A program made the position numbers and the translations under genes. From contig NZ_JACTVJ010000002.1 in the NCBI RefSeq assembly GCF_014493765.1, positions 1-64,000 on the forward strand: a stretch of DNA of 64,000 nucleotides. Reading direction: 5' to 3'. How positions within the stretch are numbered: position 1 is the first letter of the stretch; the number at the start of each line of letters is the position of its first letter. Source of the stretch: Streptomyces polyasparticus (GTDB taxonomy: Bacteria > Actinomycetota > Actinomycetes > Streptomycetales > Streptomycetaceae). A model generated the notes under the pieces. The model was not told where the DNA came from, made no database searches, and saw only the letters and a list, made by a program, of their open reading frames with translations. Shown in pieces: positions 26,034 to 34,947 of the stretch.

Positions 26034-26671
26034 CAGACATCGCCCCCGATGGTGTTCCGCTCGCTCGGCTGCACGTAGACGAGACCGTCGCCCTCGAAGC
26101 GGACCTGGAAGGCCTCGCCACCGCCCTCGCCCATGAAAGTGCGGAAGGTCACACCGGACTGGAAGGACTGGCTGACGTTGCCCTGGTGCGCGATGTACGC
26201 GCCCGGGTCGACGATCAGCGGGTACTGCGGGGTCACGCGCAGGACCACGGCCGGACCGTCGGACATCAGGGCCGCCTGGCCCGTGCCCTCGATCGTCGTC
26301 GTGAACAGGCCGTTGCCCGAGGTCGCGCCGCGCATGCCGGTGAAGGTCGTGCCCGTACGCAGCCCGGCGTCCGTGGCCAGCAGATTGCTGGCCTCGACGT
26401 AGAGCTTGTCGTTGTGGAGGTTGACGAGGTTGATCTCGGAGGCGCGGTCGGCGAAGAAGCACGTGCCGTGCCCCTTCACCTCCATCAGCACCATCTGTTC
26501 GCCGGTGAGCCGGCGCGTGACCATGCCACGCAGCCCCTCGCCGCCGCCGGAGAGTTTCTTGAACGCCATCTGGCCGTCGTAGGCGACCATCGAGCCGTTC
26601 TTCGCCTTCACGGCGTCGCCGGACATGTCGACGGCGAGCACCTTGCTGCCTTGGAGTCGGAACGTTGCCAC
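26033..26671 (-). CDS. AIM24-family protein 3
   Basis: A 212-aa AIM24-family protein and the promoter-proximal gene of the trio. The GTG start reads MATFRLQGSKVLAVDMSGD. Blocks KNGSMVAYDGQMAFKKL, LMEVKGHGTCFFAD, and VDPGAYIAHQGNV match protein 2. Three different AIM24 paralogues fused by stop/start overlaps suggest a hetero-oligomer, which is an inference. There is no signal peptide or membrane segment. Confidence 0.87.
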   Translation of the reverse strand: MATFRLQGSKVLAVDMSGDAVKAKNGSMVAYDGQMAFKKLSGGGEGLRGMVTRRLTGEQMVLMEVKGHGTCFFADRASEINLVNLHNDKLYVEASNLLATDAGLRTGTTFTGMRGATSGNGLFTTTIEGTGQAALMSDGPAVVLRVTPQYPLIVDPGAYIAHQGNVSQSFQSGVTFRTFMGEGGGEAFQVRFEGDGLVYVQPSERNTIGGDV

Positions 26672-26769
26672 GCGCCGACGTTAGCCGGACAGGCATACCC
26701 GCCGACAGGGGCAGAAGTCGGATCCGTACCCTGAGAGGACCCTGACCCCTGTCTCGAAGGTGCCCTCCC

Positions 26770-27114
26770 GTGGACATCAAGACCGCCTCCGCGCTCAGCC
26801 GTCTCCGACTCGTCTCCGCGCCGGAGGCCGTGTCCTTCCTGCTGCTGCTCGTCTGCTCGGTGCTCAAGCGCACCACCGATTTCAACGCCGTCCCGGTGAT
26901 GGGCGCGATCCACGGCCTGCTCTTCGTCCTGTACGTGCTGTTCTGGCTGGACGCCTGGAACCGCACCAAGTGGGACCTGAAGACCGCCGCACTGTACTTC
27001 GTGCTCTCCGTGCTGCCCTTCGGCGGCTTCTACGCCGAGCGCAAGCTCAAGCGTGAGGCCGAGTCCGCGGTGATCGCCTCGCGCGCCCGCAAGGAAGGCG
27101 TGGTCGGCGCATGA
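26770..27114 (+). CDS. DUF3817 integral membrane protein
   Basis: A 114-aa membrane protein of the DUF3817 family with three predicted transmembrane helices (about residues 18-34, 42-60 and 73-89) and a basic C-terminal tail. The block [20 protein letters not shown] with its His is typical. It starts at GTG 26770 and overlaps the next gene by ATGA. A second DUF3817 protein is at 36731. No function is established. Confidence 0.82.
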   Translation: MDIKTASALSRLRLVSAPEAVSFLLLLVCSVLKRTTDFNAVPVMGAIHGLLFVLYVLFWLDAWNRTKWDLKTAALYFVLSVLPFGGFYAERKLKREAESAVIASRARKEGVVGA

Positions 27115-27407
27115 TCGTCGCGTTCTCGGTCACACCGCTCGGTGTCGGCGAAGAGGTCGGGGAGTACGTCGCCGACGCCGTCCGTGTCGTGCGCGACTCC
27201 GGGCTCCCGTACCGCACCGACGCGATGTTCACCTCCGTCGAGGGCGAGTCCTGGGACGAGGTGATGGAGGTGATCAAGCGCGCGGTCGCCGCCGTCGAGG
27301 CGCGGGCGCCGCGGGTGTCGGTCGTGATGAAGGCGGACATCCGCCCGGGCGTGAGCGACGGCCTGACGTCGAAGGCCGAGACGGTGCAGCGGTATCTGAA
27401 CCGGTAG
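27111..27407 (+). CDS. MTH1187/YkoF-type thiamine-binding domain protein
   Basis: A 98-aa protein of the MTH1187 (DUF77) family, a ferredoxin-like fold that binds thiamine or related pyrimidines in YkoF. It begins [20 protein letters not shown] and contains [16 protein letters not shown] and [10 protein letters not shown]. The length is typical. It is translationally coupled to the DUF3817 gene. A role in thiamine salvage or buffering is inferred from the family only. Confidence 0.85.
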   Translation: MIVAFSVTPLGVGEEVGEYVADAVRVVRDSGLPYRTDAMFTSVEGESWDEVMEVIKRAVAAVEARAPRVSVVMKADIRPGVSDGLTSKAETVQRYLNR

Positions 27408-27425
27408 CCGGTCCCTTTTTGCGGT

Positions 27426-27453
27426 GAACCCCGGTCCTCATGGGCCGGGGTTC
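27426..27453. terminator. Terminator after the thiamine-binding gene
   Basis: GAACCCCGGTCC and GGGCCGGGGTTC form a 12-bp stem (one G-T pair) around a TCAT tetraloop, followed by a pyrimidine-rich stretch. Confidence 0.8.
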
Positions 27454-27468
27454 TCTCGTACCCCCTCT

Positions 27469-27518
27469 TTGAGCACTCGCTCAAGGAGCGTGTACCTTCC
27501 TGTTGAGCACTCGCTCAA
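27469..27518. promoter_or_regulatory. Two identical TetR-type operators
   Basis: The palindromic TTGAGCACTCGCTCAA occurs at 27469-27484 and again at 27503-27518, with centres 34 bp apart. They immediately precede the operon at 27544-29713, whose last gene is a TetR regulator. Two identical sites about three helical turns apart imply cooperative autoregulation. The assignment to that TetR protein is inference from position. Confidence 0.8.
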
Positions 27519-27543
27519 CAAGTACTTCACCAGGGGGTTCGGC

Positions 27544-28341
27544 ATGACGACGAGCAAGGGGCTTTACGTCGAGGCCCGGATACGGGTCGACATGGACGAG
27601 CTCTGGGACCACACGCAGGACCCGGCGCTGCACCAGCGCTGGGACCTTCGCTTCGGGTCGATCGAGTACCTCCCGAAGGCCTCGCAGGACGAGCCGCAGC
27701 ACTTTCGCTACGCGACGCGGCTGCTGCCCGGCCTGACTGTCGCCGGCGCCGGGATCAGCGCGGGCGAGAAGCGCCGCCCCGACGGCACCCAGACCTCCGC
27801 GCTGCGCTTCTCCTCGCCGCACCCGCTCTCGCTCCTTAAGGAGGGCAGCGGCTACTGGCGTTACGTGCCCGACGGCGACGGCGTCCGCTTCCTCACCGGC
27901 TACGACTACACGCCGCGCTGGGGCCGCTTCGGCAGGGCCGCCGACCGCTGCGTGTTCCGCCCGCTGATGGGCTGGGCCACGGCCTGGTCCTTCGACCGCC
28001 TGCGGCTGTGGCTGGAGGAGGGCATCACGCCGCGGTGGTCCCTGGTGCACTGGCTCACCGAGATGCTGATGCGGGCGCTGCTGCTCGCGTCCCTGCTCGG
28101 CCTGTTCGTGGTCTTCGCCCTCCAGCCGATGGTCTTCCTGCTTGCCTCCGGTTATGTGGACTTCGGCGTGCTGTTCTTCGTCTTCGCGATCGTCGGCATC
28201 CCGTCGGTCCTCGCCGCGCTGCTCCTGCGGCTGCCCCCACTGCCCTTCACACCCGCCGCCCGCCGCTGCGCCCGCACCCCGGACGCCGCGGCCCGCGCCC
28301 CCCGACTGCTGACCGCACTGCCCCAGGAGAACGCCCGATGA
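27544..28341 (+). CDS. SRPBCC-like membrane protein
   Basis: A 265-aa protein. Residues 1-165 resemble a START/SRPBCC lipid-binding fold (WDHTQDPALHQRWDLRFGSI opens like polyketide cyclase-type proteins), and two hydrophobic segments (about 182-205 and 209-232) anchor it in the membrane. It is the first gene of an operon coupled by ATGA overlaps to the DUF4166-like gene and TetR. The twin operators upstream suggest it is silent until a ligand, perhaps a lipid or hydrophobic compound, releases the TetR. Family assignment is moderate. Confidence 0.65.
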   Translation: MTTSKGLYVEARIRVDMDELWDHTQDPALHQRWDLRFGSIEYLPKASQDEPQHFRYATRLLPGLTVAGAGISAGEKRRPDGTQTSALRFSSPHPLSLLKEGSGYWRYVPDGDGVRFLTGYDYTPRWGRFGRAADRCVFRPLMGWATAWSFDRLRLWLEEGITPRWSLVHWLTEMLMRALLLASLLGLFVVFALQPMVFLLASGYVDFGVLFFVFAIVGIPSVLAALLLRLPPLPFTPAARRCARTPDAAARAPRLLTALPQENAR

Positions 28342-29018
28342 CCTCGATCTTCCGTACCGTCATGGGCGCCGGCTTCGAGCGCCTCCACCCCCAGCTGCAG
28401 CGCCGCTTCTCGGTGGGGCTCGCAAGCGGCGAGGCCTGCTTCGGCACCGGCGTGATGGACCGCATCTGGCATGGCGGCGCCTGGGTCAAGCCCTTCCTCG
28501 CGCTCGGCACCACACGCAACATCCTGGTGCCGCGCGAAGGACGGGGCGTCCCCTTCACCATCGAGAACGTGCCGTACACCGACGACTACGGCCGTGAGAC
28601 GGTGAGCTTCGTGCGCACCTTCCGCCTCCCCGACGGAACCCGCCGCTTCGACGCCCAGATGGTGCTCGGACCGCGCGGCGACCGCATCCTCGACTACCTC
28701 GGCACGCATCAGCACCTCGCGTCCGACCTGCACCTGTCCACGGACGGCAAGGGCGGACTCGTGATCCGCTCGGGCATCCACCGCTTCCGCGAGGGACCGG
28801 TCGATGTCCGGGTGCCCTCGCTGATCGGCGGCGACGCCGAGGTCAGGGAGTCGTTCGACGAGGAGAGCGGCCGCTTCCGTATCCGGGTGCGCGTGACGAA
28901 CCGCCACTTCGGGCCCCTCTTCGGATACGAGGGTTCCTTCACGGCCGCCCATCGCGAGGTCCGCCACTGCGGCGTGCGGCCCGGCCTGCGCCCCGTACGG
29001 GAAGAGGCCCGCGCATGA
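28338..29018 (+). CDS. DUF4166-like protein
   Basis: A 226-aa soluble protein resembling DUF4166 domains, with FRTVMGAGFERLHPQLQRRF, GRETVSFVRTFRLPDGTRRF and LRIRSGI-like blocks. In other bacteria this domain is found fused or next to saccharopine dehydrogenase-like or SRPBCC proteins. It overlaps both neighbours by 4 nt (ATGA), so it is stoichiometrically linked to the SRPBCC-like gene. Function unknown; it likely acts on the same hydrophobic substrate. Confidence 0.68.
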   Translation: MTSIFRTVMGAGFERLHPQLQRRFSVGLASGEACFGTGVMDRIWHGGAWVKPFLALGTTRNILVPREGRGVPFTIENVPYTDDYGRETVSFVRTFRLPDGTRRFDAQMVLGPRGDRILDYLGTHQHLASDLHLSTDGKGGLVIRSGIHRFREGPVDVRVPSLIGGDAEVRESFDEESGRFRIRVRVTNRHFGPLFGYEGSFTAAHREVRHCGVRPGLRPVREEARA

Positions 29019-29713
29019 CGCCCCGTAAGCAGGCCGGGTCCGCCTCGGCGGACAAGTCCGCCGAGGCCAAGGCGGCCAAGAGCGCCGAGACCAAGCAGAA
29101 GCTGATCGACGGGGCGCTGAAGACCCTGATCGAGCAGGGGATCGCGAAGGCCTCCGCGCGGACGATCGCGGCCGCCGCCGGGGTGAACCAGGCGCTGGTC
29201 TTCTACCACTTCGGCTCGGTGGACGAACTGCTCGCGGCCGCCTGCCGCCAGGGCTCGCAGGAGCGCGTCGCCCTCTACCGCGACCGGCTCGACAAGATCT
29301 CCACCCTCTCGGAACTGCTCGCCTTCGGACGCGAGATGCACGAGCAGGAGCGGGCCACCGGCCATGTGGCCGTGCTCGCCCAGCTCCTGGCCGGCGCCCA
29401 GACCCATCAGCCGCTCGCGCCCGCCACGGCCGCCGGGCTCGATCTGTGGATCGCCGAGATCGAGAAGGTCCTGGTCAGGGTCCTGAGCGCGAGCCCGCTC
29501 GGCGAGTTCGCCGATCCGGTGGGGCTCGCGCGGGCCGTGAGCGCCTCCTTCGTCGGCATCGAGCTGTACGAGGGCGTCGACCCCGCGGGCGCCGAACGCG
29601 CCCTGGCCGCGATCGAGCAGCTGTCGGTGCTCGCCACCGCCGTCGAGGACCTCGGACCCCTCGCCCAGCGCGCGGTGCGCCATCGGCTGCGACGGTCCAC
29701 TCGCTCCGTGTGA
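29015..29713 (+). CDS. TetR-family regulator, operon autoregulator
   Basis: A 232-aa TetR protein. A Lys/Ala/Ser-rich N-terminal stretch (about 25 residues) precedes the helix-turn-helix IAKASARTIAAAAGVNQALVFYHFGS. The C-terminal ligand domain contains LAQLLAGAQTHQPLAPATA. It is the third gene of a fully coupled operon with twin TTGAGC-type palindromes upstream, strongly suggesting autorepression. The ligand is unknown. Confidence 0.9.
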   Translation: MTPRKQAGSASADKSAEAKAAKSAETKQKLIDGALKTLIEQGIAKASARTIAAAAGVNQALVFYHFGSVDELLAAACRQGSQERVALYRDRLDKISTLSELLAFGREMHEQERATGHVAVLAQLLAGAQTHQPLAPATAAGLDLWIAEIEKVLVRVLSASPLGEFADPVGLARAVSASFVGIELYEGVDPAGAERALAAIEQLSVLATAVEDLGPLAQRAVRHRLRRSTRSV

Positions 29714-29873
29714 TCGCAACTCACGGGCCTCTCAAGCACTCCGTACAGGATCAAAAAGCGCACGCTCGGCCCCCTCCGGTCTCCCTCCGGTCGACACGCC
29801 CGGATTTCTCCTCTTTTGTAGGGGTATTGGCTCGTTCGATCAGGGCGATCGCAACGATCTCGAGGAGGGCGCC

Positions 29874-31709
29874 GTGCGGCCGGAGGGCTACGACTACGAC
29901 ACCCACAGCCGGATAGCCGGGCCGCTCACCGAGCCGGACGGAGCCGCCTACCGGGTGCAGTACACGAAGCTTCTCTCGCGTGAGCCGCATCGAATACGCG
30001 CTGTCCTGCTGATGACGCTGGCGCCGGTCCTGACCGGCATCCTGCTCGTCTATCTGGTCTGGCCCACGCACTGGACGAAGCGCGAGGGCGGCGACCAATG
30101 GCTGGTCTATCTCGACGTCACGATGCTCGTGGCGATCGGACTGATCGAGCTGTTCATGCTGATCAACGTGGTCTCGATCGCCCACGCGACGATGGTCGCC
30201 CGCGATCCGATACCCGTACGGGCCGAGCCCGGCACCCGTGTCGCCTTTCTGACGACCTATGTGCCCGGCAAGGAACCCATATCCATGGTGCGCGGCACCC
30301 TCGAAGGCGCCATGAAGATGCGCCACGACGGTCACCTGGACGTCTGGCTGCTCGACGAGGGCGACGATCCCGAGGCGAAGGCGCTCTGCGCCGAACTCGG
30401 GGTGCGGCACTTCACGCGCAAGGGCGTCCCGGAGTGGAACCGCGACAAGGGCGTCCACAAGGCGAAGACCAAGCACGGGAACTACAACGCGTGGCTGGCC
30501 ATGCACGGCAAGGACTACGAGTTCTTCGCCTCGGTCGACACCGACCACGTCCCGATGCCCAACTTCCTGGAGCGGATGCTCGGTTACTTCCGTGACCCGG
30601 ACATCGCCTTCGTGGTCGGGCCGCAGGTCTACGGGAACTACCAGCCGGCCGTCACCAAGGCGGCGGAATCCCAGCAGTTCCTCTTCCACGCGCTGATCCA
30701 GCGGGCGGGCAACCGCTACAAGGCCCCGATGTTCGTGGGCACCAACAACGCCGTACGGATCGCCGCGGTCAAGCAGGTCGGCGGGCTCTACGACTCGATC
30801 ACCGAGGACATGGCCACCGGCTTCGAACTGCACCGCACCAAGAACCCGCTCACCGGCCACCACTGGCGCTCCGTCTACACCCCGGACGTGCTCGCGGTCG
30901 GCGAGGGCCCGGAATCCTGGACGGACTTCTTCACCCAGCAGATGCGCTGGTCGCGCGGCACGTACGAGACCCTCATCAAGCAGTACTGGCGGGCCCCGTT
31001 CAAGATGCCCCTCGGGCGGCTCTTCAACTACTCGCTGATGCTGGTCTACTACCCCATGACGGCCGTCAACTGGGTGCTCGGCATCCTCAGTTGTGTGCTG
31101 TTCCTGTGGTTCGGTGCCTCCGGTACGCAGGTCGCCGCCTCCATCTGGCTGATGCTCTACAGCGACGCGGCCGCGCTCCAGGTGGGCCTGTACCTGTGGA
31201 ACCGCCGCCACAACGTCTCGCCCCACGAGCCGGAAGGCTCCGGCGGCCTCGCGGGCATGGCGATGTCCGCGTTGTCCGCTCCGATCTACGCCAAGTCCCT
31301 GGGCGAGGCGGTGCTTCGCCGCCCGAGCCGGTTCGTCGTCACGCCCAAGGGCGGCGACGCCTCCCCGGACCGGGTGCTCACCTTCCGTATCCATCTCTTC
31401 TGGGCCGCGATCCTCGCATCGTCCCTGGTCGCGTCCTTCGTACTCGGCCATACTCATGTGGCGATGCGCACCTGGGCCACGCTCGCTCTGGTGATCTCGC
31501 TGGCGCCGGTCGCGGTCTGGGCCTTCGGCGAAGTGGGCCGGCGGCGCGCCCTGCGGGCCGCCAAGCCCGCGGCGGAGGCGGCTCCCGCGCTCGCCACGAG
31601 CGCCGTGAACGGGTCCGCGCAGCTGACCAAGGCCAGTGTCACCACCGGTGTTTCCTCGGGCGTCTCCAGCGGTTCGACGGTGTCCAGCAGCACGACAGGA
31701 GGCAACTGA
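29874..31709 (+). CDS. cslA: CslA, cellulose synthase-like glycosyltransferase
   Basis: CslA makes a beta-linked glycan at Streptomyces hyphal tips, needed for development and attachment. This 611-aa GT2 protein has two N-terminal membrane helices (about residues 43-64 and 78-102). The catalytic domain shows LLDEGDD, DTDHVP (DxD), ITEDMATG (TED) and QQMRWSRG (QxxRW) motifs, and about four more helices follow. The GTG at 29874 has GAGGAGG 5 nt upstream. glxA starts 3 nt after the stop, as in the known cslA-glxA operon. In S. coelicolor this pair is, from memory, at SCO2836-2837, not in this neighbourhood. Confidence 0.93.
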   Translation: MRPEGYDYDTHSRIAGPLTEPDGAAYRVQYTKLLSREPHRIRAVLLMTLAPVLTGILLVYLVWPTHWTKREGGDQWLVYLDVTMLVAIGLIELFMLINVVSIAHATMVARDPIPVRAEPGTRVAFLTTYVPGKEPISMVRGTLEGAMKMRHDGHLDVWLLDEGDDPEAKALCAELGVRHFTRKGVPEWNRDKGVHKAKTKHGNYNAWLAMHGKDYEFFASVDTDHVPMPNFLERMLGYFRDPDIAFVVGPQVYGNYQPAVTKAAESQQFLFHALIQRAGNRYKAPMFVGTNNAVRIAAVKQVGGLYDSITEDMATGFELHRTKNPLTGHHWRSVYTPDVLAVGEGPESWTDFFTQQMRWSRGTYETLIKQYWRAPFKMPLGRLFNYSLMLVYYPMTAVNWVLGILSCVLFLWFGASGTQVAASIWLMLYSDAAALQVGLYLWNRRHNVSPHEPEGSGGLAGMAMSALSAPIYAKSLGEAVLRRPSRFVVTPKGGDASPDRVLTFRIHLFWAAILASSLVASFVLGHTHVAMRTWATLALVISLAPVAVWAFGEVGRRRALRAAKPAAEAAPALATSAVNGSAQLTKASVTTGVSSGVSSGSTVSSSTTGGN

Positions 31710-31712
31710 GTC

Positions 31713-33671
31713 ATGCCCTTCTCACCGACCAAGCGGCAGAAGAAGACGGTGATGGGCGCCGGAGCCGTCGTGCTGCTCGCCGGTCTGAACGCTCCCGCGG
31801 CCGTGGGCTTCGCCGAGGAGCAGTACCACGACTACAAGATCTCCCAGCCCGGCTACAAGAAGAAGTACGGCTCCTGGAACACGGTCGACGTGCCGAAGGA
31901 GTACCGGACGAACGCCATCCACGCGGCGCTCCTGCACACCGGCAAGGTGCTGATCGTCGCGGGCTCCGGCAACAGCCAGAAGAACTTCGACGCGGGCACC
32001 TTCGACACCGTCCTGTGGAACCCGGCCGACAACTCCTTCAAGAAGATCCCCACCCCCGAGGACTTCTTCTGCTCCGGCCACACCCAACTCGCCGACGGAC
32101 GGCTCCTGGTGGCGGGCGGCACCGCGCGCTACGAGGTGCTCGACGGGGCGGTCACCCGGGCCGGCGGCCTGATGCGGGTGAAGAACGAGAGCCCCGACAA
32201 GGAAGTGACCCTCAAGAAGGGCACCCGCTTCCGCTCGCCCTCAGGCGCCGAGTACGTCAGCCGCTTCGACGTGAAGATCCCCAAGGCGAAGCGCAAGTTC
32301 GACATCTCGTACACGAAGAGCGGGGCGATGAAGCCCTGGAAGACCAAGGTGCTCGCCGCCGAGGAGCGGGTCTTCGTCGAGGCCGTGCAGGAAGGCCCGG
32401 GATCGGTCACCAAGAAGCAGGCGCAGTACGAGATCGTCGGTCTGAAGGGCAAGGACGCGGACAACGTCTACGGCCTCACCGAGAAGATCGACATGGAGAA
32501 GCAGGACTTCCAGGGGATCAGGGCCGCCTACGAGTTCGACCCGGTGGCCGAGAAGTACATCCCGGTCGACCCGATGGCGAAGGCCCGCTGGTACCCCACC
32601 CTGGTCACGCTCCAGGACGGCAAGGTGCTCGCGGTCTCCGGGCTCGACGAGGTCGGCGTGGTCGACCCCGGCGACAACGAGATCTACGACCCGGCCACCA
32701 AGAAGTGGAAGAAGGGCCCCTTCCGCTACTTCCCCACGTATCCCGCGCTCTTCCTCACCAAGGGCGGCAAGCTCTTCTACCCGGCCTCCAATGCGGGCTA
32801 CGGGCCTGCAGAGAAGGGCCGCGAGCCCGGCCTGTGGGACCTGGAGAAGAACACCTTCCAGAAGGTCCCCGGCCTGGAGGACCTCGACCAGACCGAGACC
32901 TCCGCGTCCGTGCTCCTGCCGCCCGCGCAGGACCAGAAGGTGATGATCCTCGGCGGCGGCGGGGTCGGCGAGTCCGAGAAGTCCACCGCCCGCACGGCCG
33001 TGATCGACCTCAAGGAGGACAATCCGTCCTTCAAGACCGGCGCCCCGCTCCCGCAGGGCACGCGCTACCTCAACAGCGTGCTCATGCCGGACGACTCCGT
33101 CTTCACCAGCGGCGGCTCCTACGACTACCGCGGGCGCGGCGCCTCCAACATCCTCAAGGCCCAGTTCTACGATCCGGCCGCCGACCGCTTCCGTACGGCC
33201 GCCGAGCCCACCGTGGGGCGCAACTACCACTCCGAGGCGCTGCTCCTGCCCGACGGACGGGTGGCGACCTTCGGGTCCGACTCGCTGTTCGGCGACAAGG
33301 ACAACACCAAGCTCGGCAAGTTCGAGCAGCGGATGGAGGTCTACACGCCGCCGTATCTGTACCGCGACAAGGAGAACCGGCCGCAGCTCACCGACGGGCC
33401 GCGGGAGCCCGATGAGAAGGGGAAGGCGACCTTCAAGTCCCCGGCGCCCGACAAGATCGTCAAGGCGCGGCTGATGCGGCCGAGCGCGGTCACGCACACC
33501 ACGGATGTCGAACAGCGCTCCGTCGCCCTGGACATGACCAAGACCAAGGACTCCGTCACGGTCACCGTGCCGAAGGACCGGACCCTGGTCCCGCCCGGCT
33601 GGTACATGGTCTTCGGCGTGGACGGCGAGGGCACGCCGTCCGAGGCGCAGTGGATCCACGTGGCGAAGTAG
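31713..33671 (+). CDS. glxA: GlxA, radical copper oxidase
   Basis: GlxA is a galactose-oxidase-like mono-copper enzyme that acts on the CslA-made glycan. Residues about 12-33 are a signal or anchor helix. The beta-propeller carries the expected copper site by analogy to galactose oxidase: Cys120 (FFCSGH) for the Tyr-Cys cross-link to Tyr294 (ARWYPT), Tyr505 and His506 (RNYHSEALLL), and His595 (VTHTTDVEQR). The length of 652 aa is close to known GlxA (about 645). The C-terminal Ig-like DUF1929 domain is complete. Coupled to cslA. Confidence 0.94.
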   Translation: MPFSPTKRQKKTVMGAGAVVLLAGLNAPAAVGFAEEQYHDYKISQPGYKKKYGSWNTVDVPKEYRTNAIHAALLHTGKVLIVAGSGNSQKNFDAGTFDTVLWNPADNSFKKIPTPEDFFCSGHTQLADGRLLVAGGTARYEVLDGAVTRAGGLMRVKNESPDKEVTLKKGTRFRSPSGAEYVSRFDVKIPKAKRKFDISYTKSGAMKPWKTKVLAAEERVFVEAVQEGPGSVTKKQAQYEIVGLKGKDADNVYGLTEKIDMEKQDFQGIRAAYEFDPVAEKYIPVDPMAKARWYPTLVTLQDGKVLAVSGLDEVGVVDPGDNEIYDPATKKWKKGPFRYFPTYPALFLTKGGKLFYPASNAGYGPAEKGREPGLWDLEKNTFQKVPGLEDLDQTETSASVLLPPAQDQKVMILGGGGVGESEKSTARTAVIDLKEDNPSFKTGAPLPQGTRYLNSVLMPDDSVFTSGGSYDYRGRGASNILKAQFYDPAADRFRTAAEPTVGRNYHSEALLLPDGRVATFGSDSLFGDKDNTKLGKFEQRMEVYTPPYLYRDKENRPQLTDGPREPDEKGKATFKSPAPDKIVKARLMRPSAVTHTTDVEQRSVALDMTKTKDSVTVTVPKDRTLVPPGWYMVFGVDGEGTPSEAQWIHVAK

Positions 33672-33695
33672 CCACGCACCGGATCCTCCCGTACG

Positions 33696-33736
33696 AAACG
33701 GCCCGTCCCCTCTGGCGAGAGGGGGACGGGCCGTTT
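33696..33736. terminator. Bidirectional terminator after glxA
   Basis: AAACGGCCCGTCCCCTCT pairs with AGAGGGGGACGGGCCGTTT with one bulged base; the loop is 4 nt. It separates convergent glxA and the GH6 gene. Confidence 0.85.
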
Positions 33737-33745
33737 CCTGTGCCG

Positions 33746-34786
33746 CTACTTGGAGTTGCGGGCGAGACCGAGCGCGTAGTCCGGCCACCACTTGCCGGCC
33801 GGCGGGCCGCCGCGGCACTCGCCGTCCGACTCACCGGGCCGCTTGATCCACAGGAGCGCGTCCACCAGCTTCTCGCCGGTCTTCGTCGTCGGCGCGGCAC
33901 CGAGCGCGCGCCCCGGCGGGTTGCACCAGGCCTCGCCGCCGCGGCCGGGCAGCGGGCCGTTGCCGTTGCGGCTGGTGTCGATCACGAAGTGCTTGTTGCC
34001 GACGAGCGCGGAGAGCTTCTTGCCGTACGCGATGTTCTCGGCGGTCGGCTGGAAGTTGGACACATTGAGCGCGAAGCCGTCGGCCTGCGCGATGCCCGAA
34101 CGCCACAGCGGCTGCGCGAGGTTCCCCGGGTTCCTGATCCAGTCCGGGTTGCCGGCGTCCAGATAGACCTTGGTGTTGGGCTGCTTCTTCAGCCGGGCGA
34201 CCGCCTCGGAGATCAGCCGGAAGCGCTGCTCGTGGTACTCGTACGGGGTGCAGCCGTCCGCCACGTGCGGCAGGGCGTCCGGCTCCAGGATGACGATGGC
34301 CTTCTTGTCCTCGATGTTGTCGGCGAAGGCGCCGATCCACTGCCGGTAGAACGCCTCGCTGTGCGCACCGCCGGCCGAGTGCTGGCCGCAGTCGCGGTGC
34401 GGGATGTTGTACGCGACGAGCACCATCGTGCTGTTGGTCTTCGCGGCTCCCTCGCGCGCGGCCTTGATCTGCCAGCCCGGCTCGTCGCCCGCGGGCCAGA
34501 CGGCGAGCGGCCGGTCGGCGATCCGCCGGAGCACCTCCGCGTCCGAGGCGCGGCCGCTTTGCTGCCACTGCTTGACCTGCTGGGCGGCCGGACTGTTGGG
34601 ATCCACCCAGAACGGTGTGCCGGCCGGCTTCTGCGGCGACTGGACGAGGGCGGCCTCGCGGGCGTCGGAGGCTTGGCCGGCGTCCTTGGTGCCGCCGGAA
34701 CAGGCGGTGGCCAGGGCGAGTGACGCGGTGGCTGCGGCGGCGATGGCCAGCCTGCCGCGGATCCTGCGGGCGTTGCGGGCGGTCAT
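33746..34786 (-). CDS. Glycoside hydrolase family 6 lipoprotein
   Basis: A 346-aa secreted GH6 (endoglucanase/cellobiohydrolase) enzyme. The N-terminus is a lipoprotein signal with lipobox LATAC (Cys29). The GH6 core shows VAYNIPHRDCGQHSAGG, ILEPDALPHV with the catalytic acid Asp, LDAGNPDWI, and SRNGNGP. No cellulose-binding module is present, as in the GH6 protein encoded beside cslA-glxA elsewhere. Its place opposite glxA indicates trimming of the CslA glycan rather than feeding on cellulose. Confidence 0.92.
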   Translation of the reverse strand: MTARNARRIRGRLAIAAAATASLALATACSGGTKDAGQASDAREAALVQSPQKPAGTPFWVDPNSPAAQQVKQWQQSGRASDAEVLRRIADRPLAVWPAGDEPGWQIKAAREGAAKTNSTMVLVAYNIPHRDCGQHSAGGAHSEAFYRQWIGAFADNIEDKKAIVILEPDALPHVADGCTPYEYHEQRFRLISEAVARLKKQPNTKVYLDAGNPDWIRNPGNLAQPLWRSGIAQADGFALNVSNFQPTAENIAYGKKLSALVGNKHFVIDTSRNGNGPLPGRGGEAWCNPPGRALGAAPTTKTGEKLVDALLWIKRPGESDGECRGGPPAGKWWPDYALGLARNSK

Positions 34787-34903
34787 CCGGACCCCTTGAG
34801 GACGGTCGCATGGGACCGGGCAATCGTTACATAACGGACAGGAGTCGGCAGGTCACGACACCTGTCCGGGGTACGGAGGGAGAGGGCGAGGGGGCACGGC
34901 AAC

Positions 34904-34929
34904 GGGGCGCCGCCCGAAGGCGACGCCCC
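34904..34929. terminator. Terminator downstream of icmA
   Basis: GGGGCGCCGCC (34904-34914) and GGCGACGCCCC (34919-34929) form an 11-bp stem with one mismatch and a CGAA tetraloop, 18 bp past the icmA stop. Confidence 0.75.
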
Positions 34930-34947
34930 GCCGAAGTGGCACCCGGC

